Source: Wuchereria bancrofti | Taxonomy: Eukaryota; Nematoda; Chromadorea; Rhabditida; Onchocercidae | Direction: 5' to 3' | DNA length: 64,000 nt | NCBI GenBank assembly: GCA_005281725.1 | Contig: SSBO01000010.1 | Span: 738,461 to 802,460 of the forward strand | Part shown: positions 37,701 to 50,054 of the stretch, in pieces | Layout of the letters: each line of letters begins with the position of its first letter | Numbering within the stretch: position 1 is the stretch's first letter | Made by a program: the position numbers and the translations under genes | The notes under the pieces: model-generated | Seen by the model: the letters and a program-made list of their open reading frames with translations, nothing else | The model's database searches: none | Told to the model about the DNA's origin: nothing

Positions 37701-37886
37701 GTTAAAAAATTATGTAAACTTTAAATTTTATTGAAAATGTTTAACCTCAAGTTTATCAACAACCGTGTAAGAATTAACGTCGTCCTCCTCAACTGCCACA
37801 CTCTTACTTGCTTCCTCTGTAACTGCTGATATTGACGCTGAAGCTGAAACCTTCTGCTTTTCTTTTTCCTTTTGTCTCTGAGCCAT
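34796..37886 (-). CDS. rad-51: RAD-51 recombinase (RecA/Rad51 family)
   Basis: Eight minus-strand exons: 37746-37886, 37166-37303, 36642-36788, 36332-36489, 35966-36079, 35589-35718, 35172-35296, 34796-34919; 1077 nt, 358 residues, every phase closing. The start follows a TTTAG acceptor by one base (leader acceptor likely). Order: a Ser/Lys/Glu-rich head (~45 residues), the helix-hairpin-helix region ([17 protein letters not shown] ... [12 protein letters not shown]), polymerisation/linker [11 protein letters not shown], Walker [36 protein letters not shown], Walker [13 protein letters not shown], loop L1 [12 protein letters not shown], loop L2 [12 protein letters not shown]...[12 protein letters not shown], and IYDSPCLPE near the end. 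It forms the ATP-dependent filament on single-stranded DNA that pairs homologous strands in double-strand-break repair and meiosis. No residue of the ATP site appears damaged. The intron after exon 7 has a GC donor. Confidence 0.97.
34920..35171 (-). other. GC-AG intron in rad-51
   Basis: The donor reads ACCAG|GCAAGT and the acceptor ATTATAG|G. Joined, they restore [15 protein letters not shown], the invariant Rad51 sequence. The nearby GT (AGGCAA|GTACC) would put a stop in the next exon, so it cannot be used for this product. Confidence 0.85.
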
Positions 37887-39615
37887 TCTAAACAAATTGA
37901 AAACAAGATTGACAATATAAGAGAAAGAATTAATATTGTCTAAAATGAACAACTCTGTTTAACACAGCAGAAAACAAAAAAGTAACAGTAGAAAAGGTCG
38001 ATTTAACGTGAAAATTCACGAATTGTATGTGATAATATAAACGTAAATAAGCAAAAATCCACACTGTTATGCTGTCAAGAATTATGGACGAATAGTATTC
38101 TACGGAAAGCACGCAACGGCTTATAGGAAGCACGTGGGACGAACACGTAAAAACAGGAAGAAAAGGCGCGCAAAATATAAGTTCAAACTGAACACTGAAT
38201 GCTGCACCTTTCCCGCGTCGAAAACTGCAGCTCTATACTCTTTCGTAAGATCATTTTTGTTTTTCAAATTGAAGAAGAAATTCTGTGAAATATAAACTAT
38301 AAAATATATAACACTCATGAATTTGATTAAATTTAAATTAAAGATTAATTTTAATTCAATATTTAAACAAAAAACAGTTTAATATTAAAATCTACTGTAT
38401 TTGATTATTGTCTTTTCTCATTCTTCAATGTTTTCATTTTGAGCATAAAATCACAACTAGTTTTTGCTGGACATTTTGAATTTAAGCTAAGATGTAATCT
38501 TTTTAGTTCCAAAATGTGTGTTGAAATTTGGATTCAAAAGTTTTAGTTTTCTCTGAAATTTAACTTCTAAATCTTACGATCCTATTTTTTTAGTTAGACT
38601 TTTCATTTAAAATTTCTCATTATATCTAGTTAATGCTTCTGAAATTTGATATTGAAATTATCTATCAGAAATTTTAGATGAGAATGGTAAAAGTTCGACA
38701 AATAAACTTTCTAACTTGACGAAAAGCAAAGAAAATTTTTGAATGATAAATCTTTTAAATAGTTATTAATTGAGTTTTGATTGCTTTTGATATCACTTTT
38801 AACATTTGGTAACATTGAAACTTAATGATTACTTCCTTTTTTTATCATTTTCTTCTCGGATTTACCGATGGTTTCTTCTCGATGCTTGTGAAATACAGAA
38901 TAAATTATGGGTTTACTGTGGAGATTTATGATCGAAGTGCTAAGGATCAGTGAGGAATTTAGAATTTACAACTGAAATATTTAATAGCAGAGAATTCAGT
39001 TAAACCAGAATGTTCCAATTACTTCCATCATATATTGGTATATCCCTTTAAACACTTTAAATTTTTTTGTCAAAGTGAATCGATGCTGATTAAATTCAGA
39101 CAGTTAAATGCGATTTTGTTAAGTTAGGGTAATTAATATAAAAGATAAGTTTAATAGAGAAAAGTTAAATTTCTGGCAATTTGTTTTAACAACCAAATTG
39201 TTATGAAAAAAAGGAACTTCATTTGGGCTTATCCTGTGATAAAATTGTAAATCTTGATTGAAATTGCTTAACATTGCTTTATATCTTCACCAATTCTCTT
39301 TTATTATGTATTTTATACATCTTAGATTAAAATTTTTTAAAAAAGAAAGGAAAATGAATGCAACTAAGCAGTTGCTTATATTACTCAAATTCTATCCTTT
39401 GCTTATCTTTAAACTTCAGCAAGAAATCACAAGAGGGTAAATTTTTGACAAACACTAGCAGCTTAAGCATACAACAAACATTTTTATGAAGAATGAAAAA
39501 TACAGGTTTCCTAGCAATTTCTACAAATAATATCTCTAAAATTGATGTTGAAAAATCGAAAATGAGCTAAATTCACATATCTCAGATTATATAATTTGCC
39601 CATCAAATTCCCTCC

Positions 39616-39714
39616 TTTCATTCATTCATTCATTCATTCATTCATCCATTCATTCATTCATTCATTCATTCATTCATTCATCCATTCATTCATTCATTCA
39701 TTCATTCATTCATT
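39616..39714. repeat. (CATT)n microsatellite
   Basis: About 24 tetranucleotide units (TTCA/CATT), interrupted twice by a CATC unit. The plus-strand frame across it encodes only repeated HSFI and is not a gene. Confidence 0.92.
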
Positions 39715-41457
39715 CGATCTCTTTCATTCAGATTTGCATCATTTCTGCCCTTTGTTGTGCAATCTGCTGTTCGATCATTTCAGTATGATAATTAGATGGC
39801 ACTTCTTTGTAAATGATAAACCTGTCAATCCAGAATAGGCACTACCCTACAACATCGTAAAATTAATCATTTTTGACTTTGTTATCAAAATTACATATTA
39901 TTTAAAGTCATTAATATACATTGGAAACATAATTGAGTCATTTTTTATATCATTATATCAGTTTTGAAAGATCATAGTTTGTTCAGAGACACGAACTTCT
40001 AATTCTTAAGCCTTGATCTATTTTAATCGCTTAATCTTTCATGAATAAAAAAAACCACAAAAATTATTTAAAAGTAATATTTTCAAATATAGAATGACAT
40101 ACGTGCATATGTAGTCCTTTATAAGTGCGCGTGGATACGTGTGTTTTAATATTTTATTTACTTTTTTAAATTATAAACCTTTAAAATTGATCTTTTTTCT
40201 TCAGTTCTGCAATATTATCACTTTTAACTTTCATTTATTGGTGACGCGACTTCTGATTCAAAGCGACACTTTTTCAAACATTTATTTCAAGCAGAATTTA
40301 AGATTTCGTTGGTATAAGATTTCCATAGATCTAAATACTTAAGTTTTTTCTAATAAGTTGAAGAGGTACTGATACCAATCATATTTCAGATGATCCTAAA
40401 TTCCATCATCCCTGCTAACTGATAAATCAAATACAATATTTTGGTAGAAGAAATTGTAACAGTCATCTTTTGCTTTCATTAAAAAACTTAAATTGTTTCT
40501 CTGCTACCCATAACTTTTTCATATTCTGTAATCTGTTGTTTTTTTCTAATGTATCTGTTATTAATTGCTATGATTGCTATTAAATATGATTATTAATTAA
40601 TAATAATTTTGTTTTATTCCTATTATATCTAATTACCATTTTTCGTATCTCAAAAACTTTATTTTCGATGATTTAGCACAAAAACTATGAAATAAGGAAT
40701 GACTAAAATTCCTGGTTTTGAAGAAATGTAGAAAATGTAAGAATGAGTAAAATGTCGATTGTCATTTTCTGGTATAGTTCAGAGCGAAATAATTCAAACA
40801 AATCAAAAGAGGAGGCACTCTTTAAATCAGAAATCAAACATGTCAGAAGAACTATTCCACTCTCAGTCTGTTTAAAACAAATAATCATTCATCTTTACTT
40901 TTCAAAACGTAAATTGCTATTGGATGAGATTCCATTTAGATTGTCGTTTTAATTTTCTGTAAATAAATTCATTTTGATTCGGTTATTCTACGAATTAGAA
41001 GTAAAACTTACAAACTTTGATACAATACTTGCTTTTAGATTTTTGCCGCTCTCTGCTAACAACGCTAATTCCTATTCATTATCTAAGACCATATTTTCTT
41101 TTTTTCTTTTACCATAAAAAATGGAGAAAATATTACGAATTTCGTTATTTCTTCCTTTTTTCCCATACTATTTATCAGTTGTTTCTGATAAATATTTTGT
41201 TTCATAGAAATTTCAAAGTTTTTCAATAAAAGATTAAATTGATAAAGTGAAGTTAATGGCAAACAAATATTAGTAAATAAACTAGTCATTAAACAAATTA
41301 ATAGTAAATTGATTTTCAACAACTGTGAAATTTAAGTCCAAACACAGAGTTTACATTGCGCTCTTTGTATTCAATATTATTTCACTCAATAGCGCTAGGC
41401 GTCTAAAAGATTTCGAAACGTAAGTGTTGTGGTTCGCAAGATTTTAATATCAATTAA

Positions 41458-41467
41458 ATTTCTTGTA
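41458..41467 (+). promoter_or_regulatory. Candidate trans-splice acceptor before the PEAK-family gene
   Basis: TTTCTTGTAG, 22 nt upstream of ATG 41490, with no upstream coding exon visible. Confidence 0.45.
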
Positions 41468-41489
41468 GTTTAACTTTTGATTGAAACAA

Positions 41490-44400
41490 ATGGATTCCTT
41501 CCCAACGATCGAAGATCCACGTCATACGCCTGGAAAACGACACGGTTACGCAAAGGAACAATTATCACCTCAAGCACTCACGAACAATAATCAAAAATCT
41601 CTACTTAACAGTTTTATCACTACTCCACCGGTTTTTAAACCACAAAATCACTTTATCAGTAATGCTAACAAATTTTATCTGGCTAAGTATGTCAATACTA
41701 AGCTTGCTTTTTGTTTTTCAAATAAAATACATAAATTTGATAAAATTTGGGAAATCATTTTCCTATCGCTTTTCCCTTCTTCCTTCTCAAAAAGTGCTAT
41801 GAATTCTAATTTCATATCATAACTGATTTACGACGATTTTATACGTAATTTGAATTTCCATTAATTTACTTAACATTATGCGCAGAGAAATAAACTTTAT
41901 TCACATTGTTGTAGAAAATAAGAATTGCAAGAAGAAAAAAAAAATTAGATTAAGTATGCTTTTTATTGCAGGCAACAAAATCAGGAACGTAACAGTTATA
42001 TGTCACCTTACCCAATCCGGAAATCTGCGTTCTTGGTATACAGAAGTTCTTCAAATCAGAAACCACCAGAAATGCAGATAGATCCGCCAACTATCATCGG
42101 CGATCCATTAATTACTCGTTATGACATCCTAAAGCCGAAGCCAAGATATGTCACATCTGTTAACCAAGATTATAACAAAGACTCAATAAAACTTGGCAGC
42201 GTACAATATTCCGAAAATAACAATGTGAGACCATTCGACCTGCTTTTACAATATAGCAGTCAAAAAAAATTTTAATTTAGTATTGAAATCTATTTAGCAG
42301 AAAAAAAAATTTGATTCACTAATAGTAACAGATGCTAAGAACTTTTGTCGTTGACCTCTTGAATTATATGGAGATTATAGAGAGTATTTTACTCTCTATA
42401 ATCTAAAAATGTAGATATCACTAAATAATAAGTGAATTAAATCTAATATCAAAAGTATTTTAAATTTTGTGGAGTTATAATATCAAAATGAGAATTAATG
42501 AGAGTTAACACTAATTTGAGTTGAGACTAATTTAAAAATTCTTTGACTTCAAATTAGGAAAATTTTGCGATGAAATTTATTTACATAAAATGTTTAGAGA
42601 GCTGGAAGACAAATAGTAGGAGTAGACACAATCATTAATAGACAAGAAAGATCGCAACAGCAACCAATACAAATGGCTTGTTTTGAATTTGAGCACAGGT
42701 AAGATAAAAAAATGTAGATATCACTAAATAATCATTGAACAAGACACTAAGTTGCAATGTTGCAATTTTTTTGAGATATAATTGTATCTCAGTTACGTCT
42801 TTTTAATTTACCTTCATACTTGCATTCACTATTAATTATCAATTTCAACGTGTATTCTTTTTTTTTTTTACTCTGAAACTGATAGTACTATTCGATATCT
42901 ATGTGACATATAGCCAAGTATGCAACATATATGTATTTTGAGCTAAGTTTGCTAAGCAGCAAATATTATTTTCGCTTGAATACAGAAAGATGAAGGTATG
43001 CAGAATTTATTTTAGAGAGGTACCAATTATATCGGAAAAGAAAATGGTTGATATACCGCGATTGAAAAATTTTAAAAATATCTTGAACAAATTCCAGGTA
43101 TGTTTGACAAGTTTATCCTCTAATTTCAATATTGAAGTTATCTCTGTGGATGCAAAGAGGCAGCGAATATTATCAATTACATATATATATTTCAATTCTT
43201 AGTCTCTTATCAAATTGAGAAGTGTTGTGATACTTATTTTCTCTAACAATCGATCAGATAGCAAGTGATCATGCATTACGACAAAAGCAGCAACGAGAAC
43301 AAATTCGATATAATACCAGCGATGATCGATCGGATCAAGGATTCAACAGTTCAAATTGGGAGCAATCATCTGAACATGCATATTCCGAGCAGAATTACAA
43401 ATTGGCAAAGAATAAAGTAACATATTTTAGATGAATTCATTAATTACTATATTAATTAAAACAGCTTAAAATCTCAACAAATAAGATAAATCTACTATTA
43501 ATGAAATTGGAGAAATCTTGCGCGTTACAGCAAAGGCATTTACAATCATTTACGGTATCTGCTGGGAAAAACATTCGTAACAGTTTACCGAAACAATGGC
43601 TTACGCGAGTAAATGATACGCACGTGAACGTAGAAGGACGTTCAGCAACAATGTCTGGCATGTCATCTGTGCCACCATCGCCGCCAATGTCATCTCATAA
43701 GCCGCCAAATAGAACCAACAGTCTAAGAGTTCGTGGAATCTTTCAAAATATTCAGATATTTCATTCTCAAAATATTTAATGGAAAATTTTTGCACAGTTA
43801 AAATCTGTCATTGTTCAGATGATAAGTGTGAAACAACAAGGATTTTTCAATAACAATTTCCACCGGAACAATGTCAGCGACTCTAGGCCAATTTCAGAAA
43901 ATGAAGCAAGAATAAGCCCAGCTGGTACACCATCCTCTTCTCACGGTTCTGTCCAACTTTGTTTTCTTTCCCCTCTTCATTTATTAAAAAATACTAGAAT
44001 GATAAATTGAAATAACTGGAGTAGTAAATATGCAAAATAAGATAATTCAACAATTATGAAATTTTTTGAATCTCGCGATTTTTTGAAAATTGCGGATGTT
44101 GATGAAATATTTTCAAAATTTTTTTCTTAAAATTGCTAAAAAACGTTTTTTATTCAATAAATGCAAATAAAAAATGCAGTTTATTCATAAGTTTAATTCA
44201 ACAGAATGATCTTCAGGCTGCATTATCCACGGGATATTATCAACGGGAAGCTACAAGAGAGCGATACCACTGGCGCAGATGTCGTCACTTTCCCCATCAT
44301 TACCGCCGTCGAAATCGCGAAGTATTAGCAGTGAAACGGAAGACGATGATGATTCGGCATCTGTTATCGGACTCTATAAGCAGGTCAAGTTGCTGTGAAA

Positions 44401-47145
44401 ATCAATCGTTCTTTATTTGATTTCTTTTCTGCAACATATTAATGTATCATCTGATATTATTATTATATCAGATGATATCATTTAATCCAAATAACAAATG
44501 CAAGATACTGGATATCTTATCTTTTATCATAAGAAATTAATTATTACATTAAAATTAATTTGAAATGAATTTCAGCAGAAATGTTTCAAAAATGAATACG
44601 TATACATTCAATGTCACAGTCTCATTAAATATTTGCAGATGACTTCAAATCATCTTGAAATATTGGAATATGCTTCAACACATGTGAACAAATTTTTCGT
44701 AAATCGTAATTTAATGGTATCAAAAATGAATTTACAAAAGTGACGAATTTTTATTTAAATTTAAAGATCGAAGTGAGATAAATTCAAAGTAAGATGAAAG
44801 TTATGTGATAAAATGAATATATTCTAAAATTAAAACGAAAATTTTCTAATTTGATAATATCTAGAGATGCTTTAGTTCAGATTAAAATTAAGCTTCAAGT
44901 TTCATTGCAAGAAAAAATTTTAGATTGCAATTGAGTGATTTAATCTTCGAATCAATGATGCCAGTCTTCTCGAAATGTTATACGCATTTTTTCAATGCAT
45001 TTTTACCACATGATGGCTTCCTGAGTTCAGCAATCAATGTGATAGTAAGATAAATGGCAATAATTGTAAATGTGGCACTGATATGGATTATCAGTAATCA
45101 AACAACAATGCGCTTTCTCTCTTATTGCAGGCTGAGCCTTTATTCATCCACTCAAATCCAATAAAATCTGACCTTACAGTTGGAAACATATGGAATCCGC
45201 CGACACTTGTTGAGATTAGAGCAAAACAAGATGAGGTGTGAACGCTATGATTTACATTTCATTTTATTTGCATATTGTTCATCAAAACTTAAATTTTTCA
45301 TTTTTGTTTACTGAAGTTTAAATGCTTAGTTCACATTTTTAACGATACATTCTTGAACATTACAAAGTATATGCAAAGTAAAATGACTTATTAGTGTGCT
45401 TGACTCATTAAAAAATTAGATATAATTTTTTAGGAGCAACGTATACTTCGACATACTCTAGGACATCGGAATGGCCAAAAATATCGTTTCTTAATTATTC
45501 CACGATATCATTTGCTAACATTCAAATCATTTGTTGCGAATCATCAAAACGTAAGTAATTGTCAGGTTTTTTCTCTTCCAACTTTACCTATAAATTATAA
45601 TCGGAATCGGAATGTTGTAATGCTTCAGTGAAGTTTTAGATACATCATGAGTTTTATATAACATAAGAAACTTGCGAGTACTCAATGGAAATTACTTATT
45701 TGATATTTGGTTTATTTGCTATTTCCTTGTCTTTCTGATTGTTATTTAATTTTAACTTAAAGATTAATAATTTTAGGATGTCAGTGAAGAATACGAATTG
45801 AAGATATGCTTCATCTTATTACAACTTATCTATGCATTGAAATCTTTTCAGTTGAATAGTATTGAAGCGATTAGCGATGATTTAAGTGAATTCATCCTGT
45901 TGTGCAGGTACAAATTTAATGAATCAAAACTTCATTTACTGACCAAAAATTCAGAATTATTTGCTTTCTGCTATTTCACGAAGTTTTAAATTTAAAGCAT
46001 CCAATTCAAATATTGTTTAGATATACTCGAACTAATCAAAAGATTGACAACATGGATCATTTACCAAGGGTTTTGCTACTTCAAGTAACTTTCTTTTGAT
46101 TTAATTTCTTTAACATCTTATTTAAAATTTTCTATGACTTCATCTAGGTCAAATAATTTTAATCCCATAATATAATCTTAAACTTGATCTTTTGAAAGAT
46201 AAAAGCTTCAGTGGTACAATATGTCATTCCCTGACAATAGCAATATCTATTCATACAACCTTTAAATTCCTTATTAATATGAGAATTGTAATTCTTTTCA
46301 AGTGCTCAAAGTTATGACAATCGTTACGCTTCATTTTTAGGAGACATTTAGAATGATGAAAAAGCCCACCACAGGATTATGTGACTATTGTCTCAAAATA
46401 CTTGCAACAATGTTGAACCTAAACCATAATTCGCTAACAAATTTTACATACCCCATCCAGGTAAACTACCCACATTCGTTTCTAACACATTACCCTAATG
46501 ATATGCACCATTCTTGAGATAACCGTCCTTTGTATTCATAACAATCACATTAAGCCTGTCCATCACATAGTATTTATACTTGAAATTCCTCAAATACTTG
46601 AAATTTGAAAAACCTCCTAAATCATGCTATAATTTTTAGGAATGCGCTAAAGCATTGCAACAAGACAAATCTAGTTCGTTGACAGAGGCAAAAGACGCAT
46701 TAGAATTTGGGATTTTCGTTGGCCACGATGCTTCCTCGTTCAGCGATGAAGAAGATGCACAAGCCTGGATTGATTCAAAACGAGCCGACTATGTTAATTA
46801 CCTGGTAAAATAAACTCCATACGAAAAATGATAAGTTCTAGAGCAACAATGAAGTGCTCATTGGGTACAGACGTGTTTTTGGTTTTAGAAAAGTTGGATT
46901 ATTCTAGATCGCACGCTATCGACGTGAAATGGCATAGACGTCAAGCCTTACCACGCTACCACTGCCTCATAAATTCAACAGAAAATATTTTTAATTTTCA
47001 GTTCCGTGAAGTCGCTGATGGTTCCTGCTTGGTAAACGAAGTATATGAACAGTTGCGTCTGCAGTTCCTTCTCTCAACCACACCACAAACGCTGTTGAAA
47101 ATGGTCGGAAATATGTACTTTCAAAATCTTCAAATAAAACAATAA
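41490..47145 (+). CDS. PEAK1/PRAGMIN-family pseudokinase homolog
   Basis: Fifteen exons: 41490-41686, 41972-42224, 42598-42698, 43016-43097, 43258-43416, 43465-43728, 43819-43945, 44217-44383, 45131-45235, 45434-45550, 45777-45907, 46021-46084, 46341-46460, 46640-46804, 47002-47145; 2196 nt, 731 residues, all phases closing. The first ~450 residues are low-complexity (Ser/Gln/Asn/Pro) with SSLSPSLPPSKSRSISSE and a DDDD stretch, as expected for a scaffold tail. The C-terminal third resembles the PEAK fold: FLIIPRYHLLTFKSF, helix ILLQLIYALKSFQLNSIEAI, then SDDLSEFIL where a kinase would have HRDLxxxNIL, LPRVLLLQ, SSLTEAKDALEFGIFVG, AQAWIDSKRADYVNYLF and TTPQTLLKMV. The EAK-x2-L, W-IDxKRA and xPxxLL spacing is the PEAK/Pragmin C-terminal signature. 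Vertebrate members are catalytically dead, dimerising scaffolds in Src/Csk, cytoskeletal and migration signalling. AATAAA overlaps the stop codon. Confidence 0.72.
42372..42404 (+). repeat. 15-bp perfect hairpin in PEAK-gene intron 2
   Basis: Arms 42372-42386 and 42390-42404 (AGATTATAGAGAGTA and its reverse complement) with a 3-nt TTT loop. Confidence 0.85.
42405..42732 (+). repeat. 25-bp direct repeat flanking exon 3 of the PEAK gene
   Basis: AAAAATGTAGATATCACTAA plus five further bases occurs identically at 42405-42429 (intron 2) and 42708-42732 (intron 3, 9 nt after the exon-3 donor). Exon 3 (42598-42698) lies between the copies. Confidence 0.85.
44445..44477 (+). repeat. 13-bp perfect hairpin in PEAK-gene intron 8
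   Basis: Arms 44445-44457 and 44465-44477 (TATCATCTGATAT and its reverse complement), 7-nt loop. Confidence 0.8.
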
Positions 47146-47654
47146 AACTGCGCGTAATTCTGTACAGTTTGATATTTAAATAAGCCATGAATCCTTTCCA
47201 GGAAGTTTATGGTACCTACCACCACATTTAGCATATTTTACCGCACAAAACCAAATAACTGCCATAACCCCGGAACATTTATTCCCAGAACAGTCCGACT
47301 GAAAGAAATAATTTTTATTATCAGATAGCAAAACAAAACGAAAGTCAGTTATCACGAAAATGAACAAAAGAGGAAAGGATGACATCAGAAGGATGAAGCA
47401 AACAGAATGCAAACGTACGCAAAGGTCCTCCATAGCAACTACGTGAACTTAATCTCTCATGATATTCTTTAAATTCAATCCTTTCAAGAGATTACCGTAC
47501 ATCAACACCCACTAAGTTGCATTTAACCTTGGTTTTTTAACTTATTATTTGCAGAACACAAACCACAACAATCTTCTAGAGATCTAAAAAGATGGAAACG
47601 GAACCTCTCCAAGTAAGCAGACATTTACTGCGCAGTAACAAATGCAAAATTCTC
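47146..47654. other. Gap between convergent PEAK and sti-1 genes
   Basis: About 500 nt. It carries the 3' UTR of the PEAK-family gene and that of sti-1. No coding exon is supported; the minus-strand frame at 47176-47433 has no splice or start support. Confidence 0.6.
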
Positions 47655-50054
47655 TTATCGCAATTTAATAATGCCCGCTTCACGTAGTTTCATAAGTTTT
47701 CTTAAAATATCTGGATTTTGGAGGTGTTCACGTACTGCTCCAGGATCCTGACTCATTTGTTCCAGCAATAGCCGCATACCTGGATCCCTGAAAGTGAATG
47801 ATATGGACTGAAGAAACTGTAAAAAAGTTATTGACAGTCAAACAAAAAATATGATGAAAACGAACTTGAGTATTTCCTGTACTTCTGGATCACGCAATGC
47901 ACGTTCTCGTGCAGCATCCGGATCTTCATTATTGTTGCTCATTGCATTCATTAAACCATCACGAGCTTCCTGATTATTATTGTCTAATGCAAGCGCCGCT
48001 TCATATGCGCTCTGCGCCTTACCATATTCTTTCAGTGCGATTAATGCAGCGCCTTTCCTGATATAGGCTTTTACTGAAAAGAAGACAAATATTTCATATA
48101 AGCTGATATATAATAAAAATTATAGGATTTTCAGGTATAAATTACGACATATAAATATAACTTTCTACTGCACGATATCATAAGCTTACTAAAAGTAGGA
48201 TCTTTCTTGATACACGTATCACAATCTTCAAGTGCTCGCTGAAATTCCATCAGTTTTGTGTAACAAGCTGCTCTATTTGAATAAAGGACAGGATTTTCGG
48301 GATCTCGCTTCACGGCTTCGTTATAATGCTTCATAGCTTCTGGGTATTTACCTTAAAGAGTTTTAGTACCATGAAATAAAGAAAACCTGAAATATTCTAG
48401 GTGTATGAGATAGACTTCTCCATATTAAAAAGTGTGTCCCAATGAAAAAAAAAATTGCAATGAAACAGTCAACGACTTTTGAAACAAAATACGGATTTAT
48501 TCATGATTTCACATTACAGGGTAGATGGCTGCTAATTACTAAAGAAAACTAAATTCAAGGCATCTAAAAATGATGCAATGGTTACCTCCAAAATCCGAAG
48601 AAAACTAACCTCTCTTGAAAAGTTCGTTACCCTTAATTTTCTCTTTTTCCGCTATTTCTGGATCTATGTAAGCTAATCTTTCTCTCTCAGCTAGATCTTT
48701 CTCCAGCACTTTCTTTTTCTTTACTATTTCCTGAAATTTACACAACTATAATTTTATTTCTGTATTCCCATTACTGATAGCGAATTGGAGGAAAACATAA
48801 ATGGCTGACACAGTCTCCAGGAAAAATAAACAGTATTAAATTCAATGTACAGCAAGCAACCAATATTAGGAGTGAATAACTGAAAGTCATAAAATCAGAA
48901 ACCAAAAAAAGGAGTTTAGAAATAATGTCTCACCGGATCTCTATGTTCCGACAATGACTTGTCGAAATAGGTAAGTGCTTCTTTCAACTGATCCAATTTC
49001 AAGTAAGCATTTCCTATCCGGGAAAAGGCTCTGTAAAATCACACTTCATGCACATGCTAAAATCCAACTTGACCACAACTGTACAGAAATATCCTTATCT
49101 ACATTTACATCTATCTGAATGGAGGCAGATATCTCATTTACTATCTTAAGGTTTTTGATATAGTTTACTTTGCAATCAGCGTATAGTCCGCTCGCTGTTC
49201 ACGACCAATGTCCACTGCTTTCTTGCAAAGTTCGATACATTCGTCATACTTTTTCTGTTCGAAAAGCACCGCTGCAATAATAATGTAATATCTGCTGCAT
49301 TCATCGTATATTATCTAATCCGTACTAAAGTTAATGATACTGCCCACCGACAAGATCATAAGAAAACAACCAAAAACACGAATAACTAAACACTCAAAGA
49401 CATATTTCAAATTAGAATAAAGTAAAGCAGCTAGGAATTATGGTAAAACAGTTATACTATACAACGAAGCACTATATGTATATATATTAGCAAATCTAAG
49501 ATCACTCAGTATAAAACACATCGACACTTCTAGCATTTTTAACACTGTAAAGTGCTACCAATCAAAAGCTTGAATTAATGAGACCATTTATCATAAAAAA
49601 TGAATTTGAGCCTTGACTAAATGGAATTTATGCAAGTTTTTGATAAATGATTGCTTAAATATGTTCACCAAAGGATTATTAAAATAGAAAGCACATCAAC
49701 AAAGATTAGTCCAAAATTCTCAAAATCACATCCTCCGACTAGCGCACTACTAAATCATTAGGTAGTAATAGCAGTAAAAGAAAATAAAAAGGATTTTCTT
49801 AAATTATAAATAGATCCCACCAGCTTTGTTGTTATAAAAAACAATACTCGTAGGATCAATCTCAATAGCCTTATCATAATGCTTTATTGCTTCATCGAAA
49901 TTCCTTTCTTTATAGGCTGCATTACCGAGCTCTTTTTCTTTTAAAGCCTGCAATGCAAACCTCAATAGAGAGAACATATTGAATATTAAGTAAAGAAAAA
50001 TTTACTCGACGATTATTGCCACAACAATCAGAAACAACAAACTACCTCTGCCAT
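47655..50054 (-). CDS. sti-1: STI-1 / Hop, Hsp70-Hsp90 organising co-chaperone (short nematode form)
   Basis: Eight minus-strand exons: 50046-50054 (only Met-Ala-Glu), 49821-49947, 49169-49271, 48934-49030, 48610-48730, 48190-48351, 47866-48073, 47655-47787; 960 nt, 319 residues, phases closing. Two TPR blocks are evident. The first starts [20 protein letters not shown] and continues [19 protein letters not shown], like TPR2A, whose carboxylate clamp holds the Hsp90 EEVD tail. The second starts [20 protein letters not shown] and continues [20 protein letters not shown], like TPR2B. It ends with a DP2 domain ([20 protein letters not shown] ... [17 protein letters not shown]). Vertebrate and yeast Hop also have TPR1 and DP1 at the N-terminus; these are absent here, as in the known C. 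elegans protein (320 residues). It acts in the cytosol on client folding. The gene faces the PEAK gene and is divergent from the TGF-beta gene. Confidence 0.95.

Larger units (their letters stand above)
37887..41489. other. Shared upstream region of divergent rad-51 and PEAK genes
   Basis: About 3.6 kb, AT-rich, no supported exon. It includes a (CATT)n microsatellite and a 10-bp hairpin (41169-41178 / 41185-41194). The last ~30 nt hold the TTTCTTGTAG acceptor expected before the PEAK-family start codon. Confidence 0.55.

Noticed and set aside
39596..39838. Plus-strand open frame with repeated His-Ser-Phe-Ile
   Set aside because: It is the translation of the (CATT)n microsatellite.
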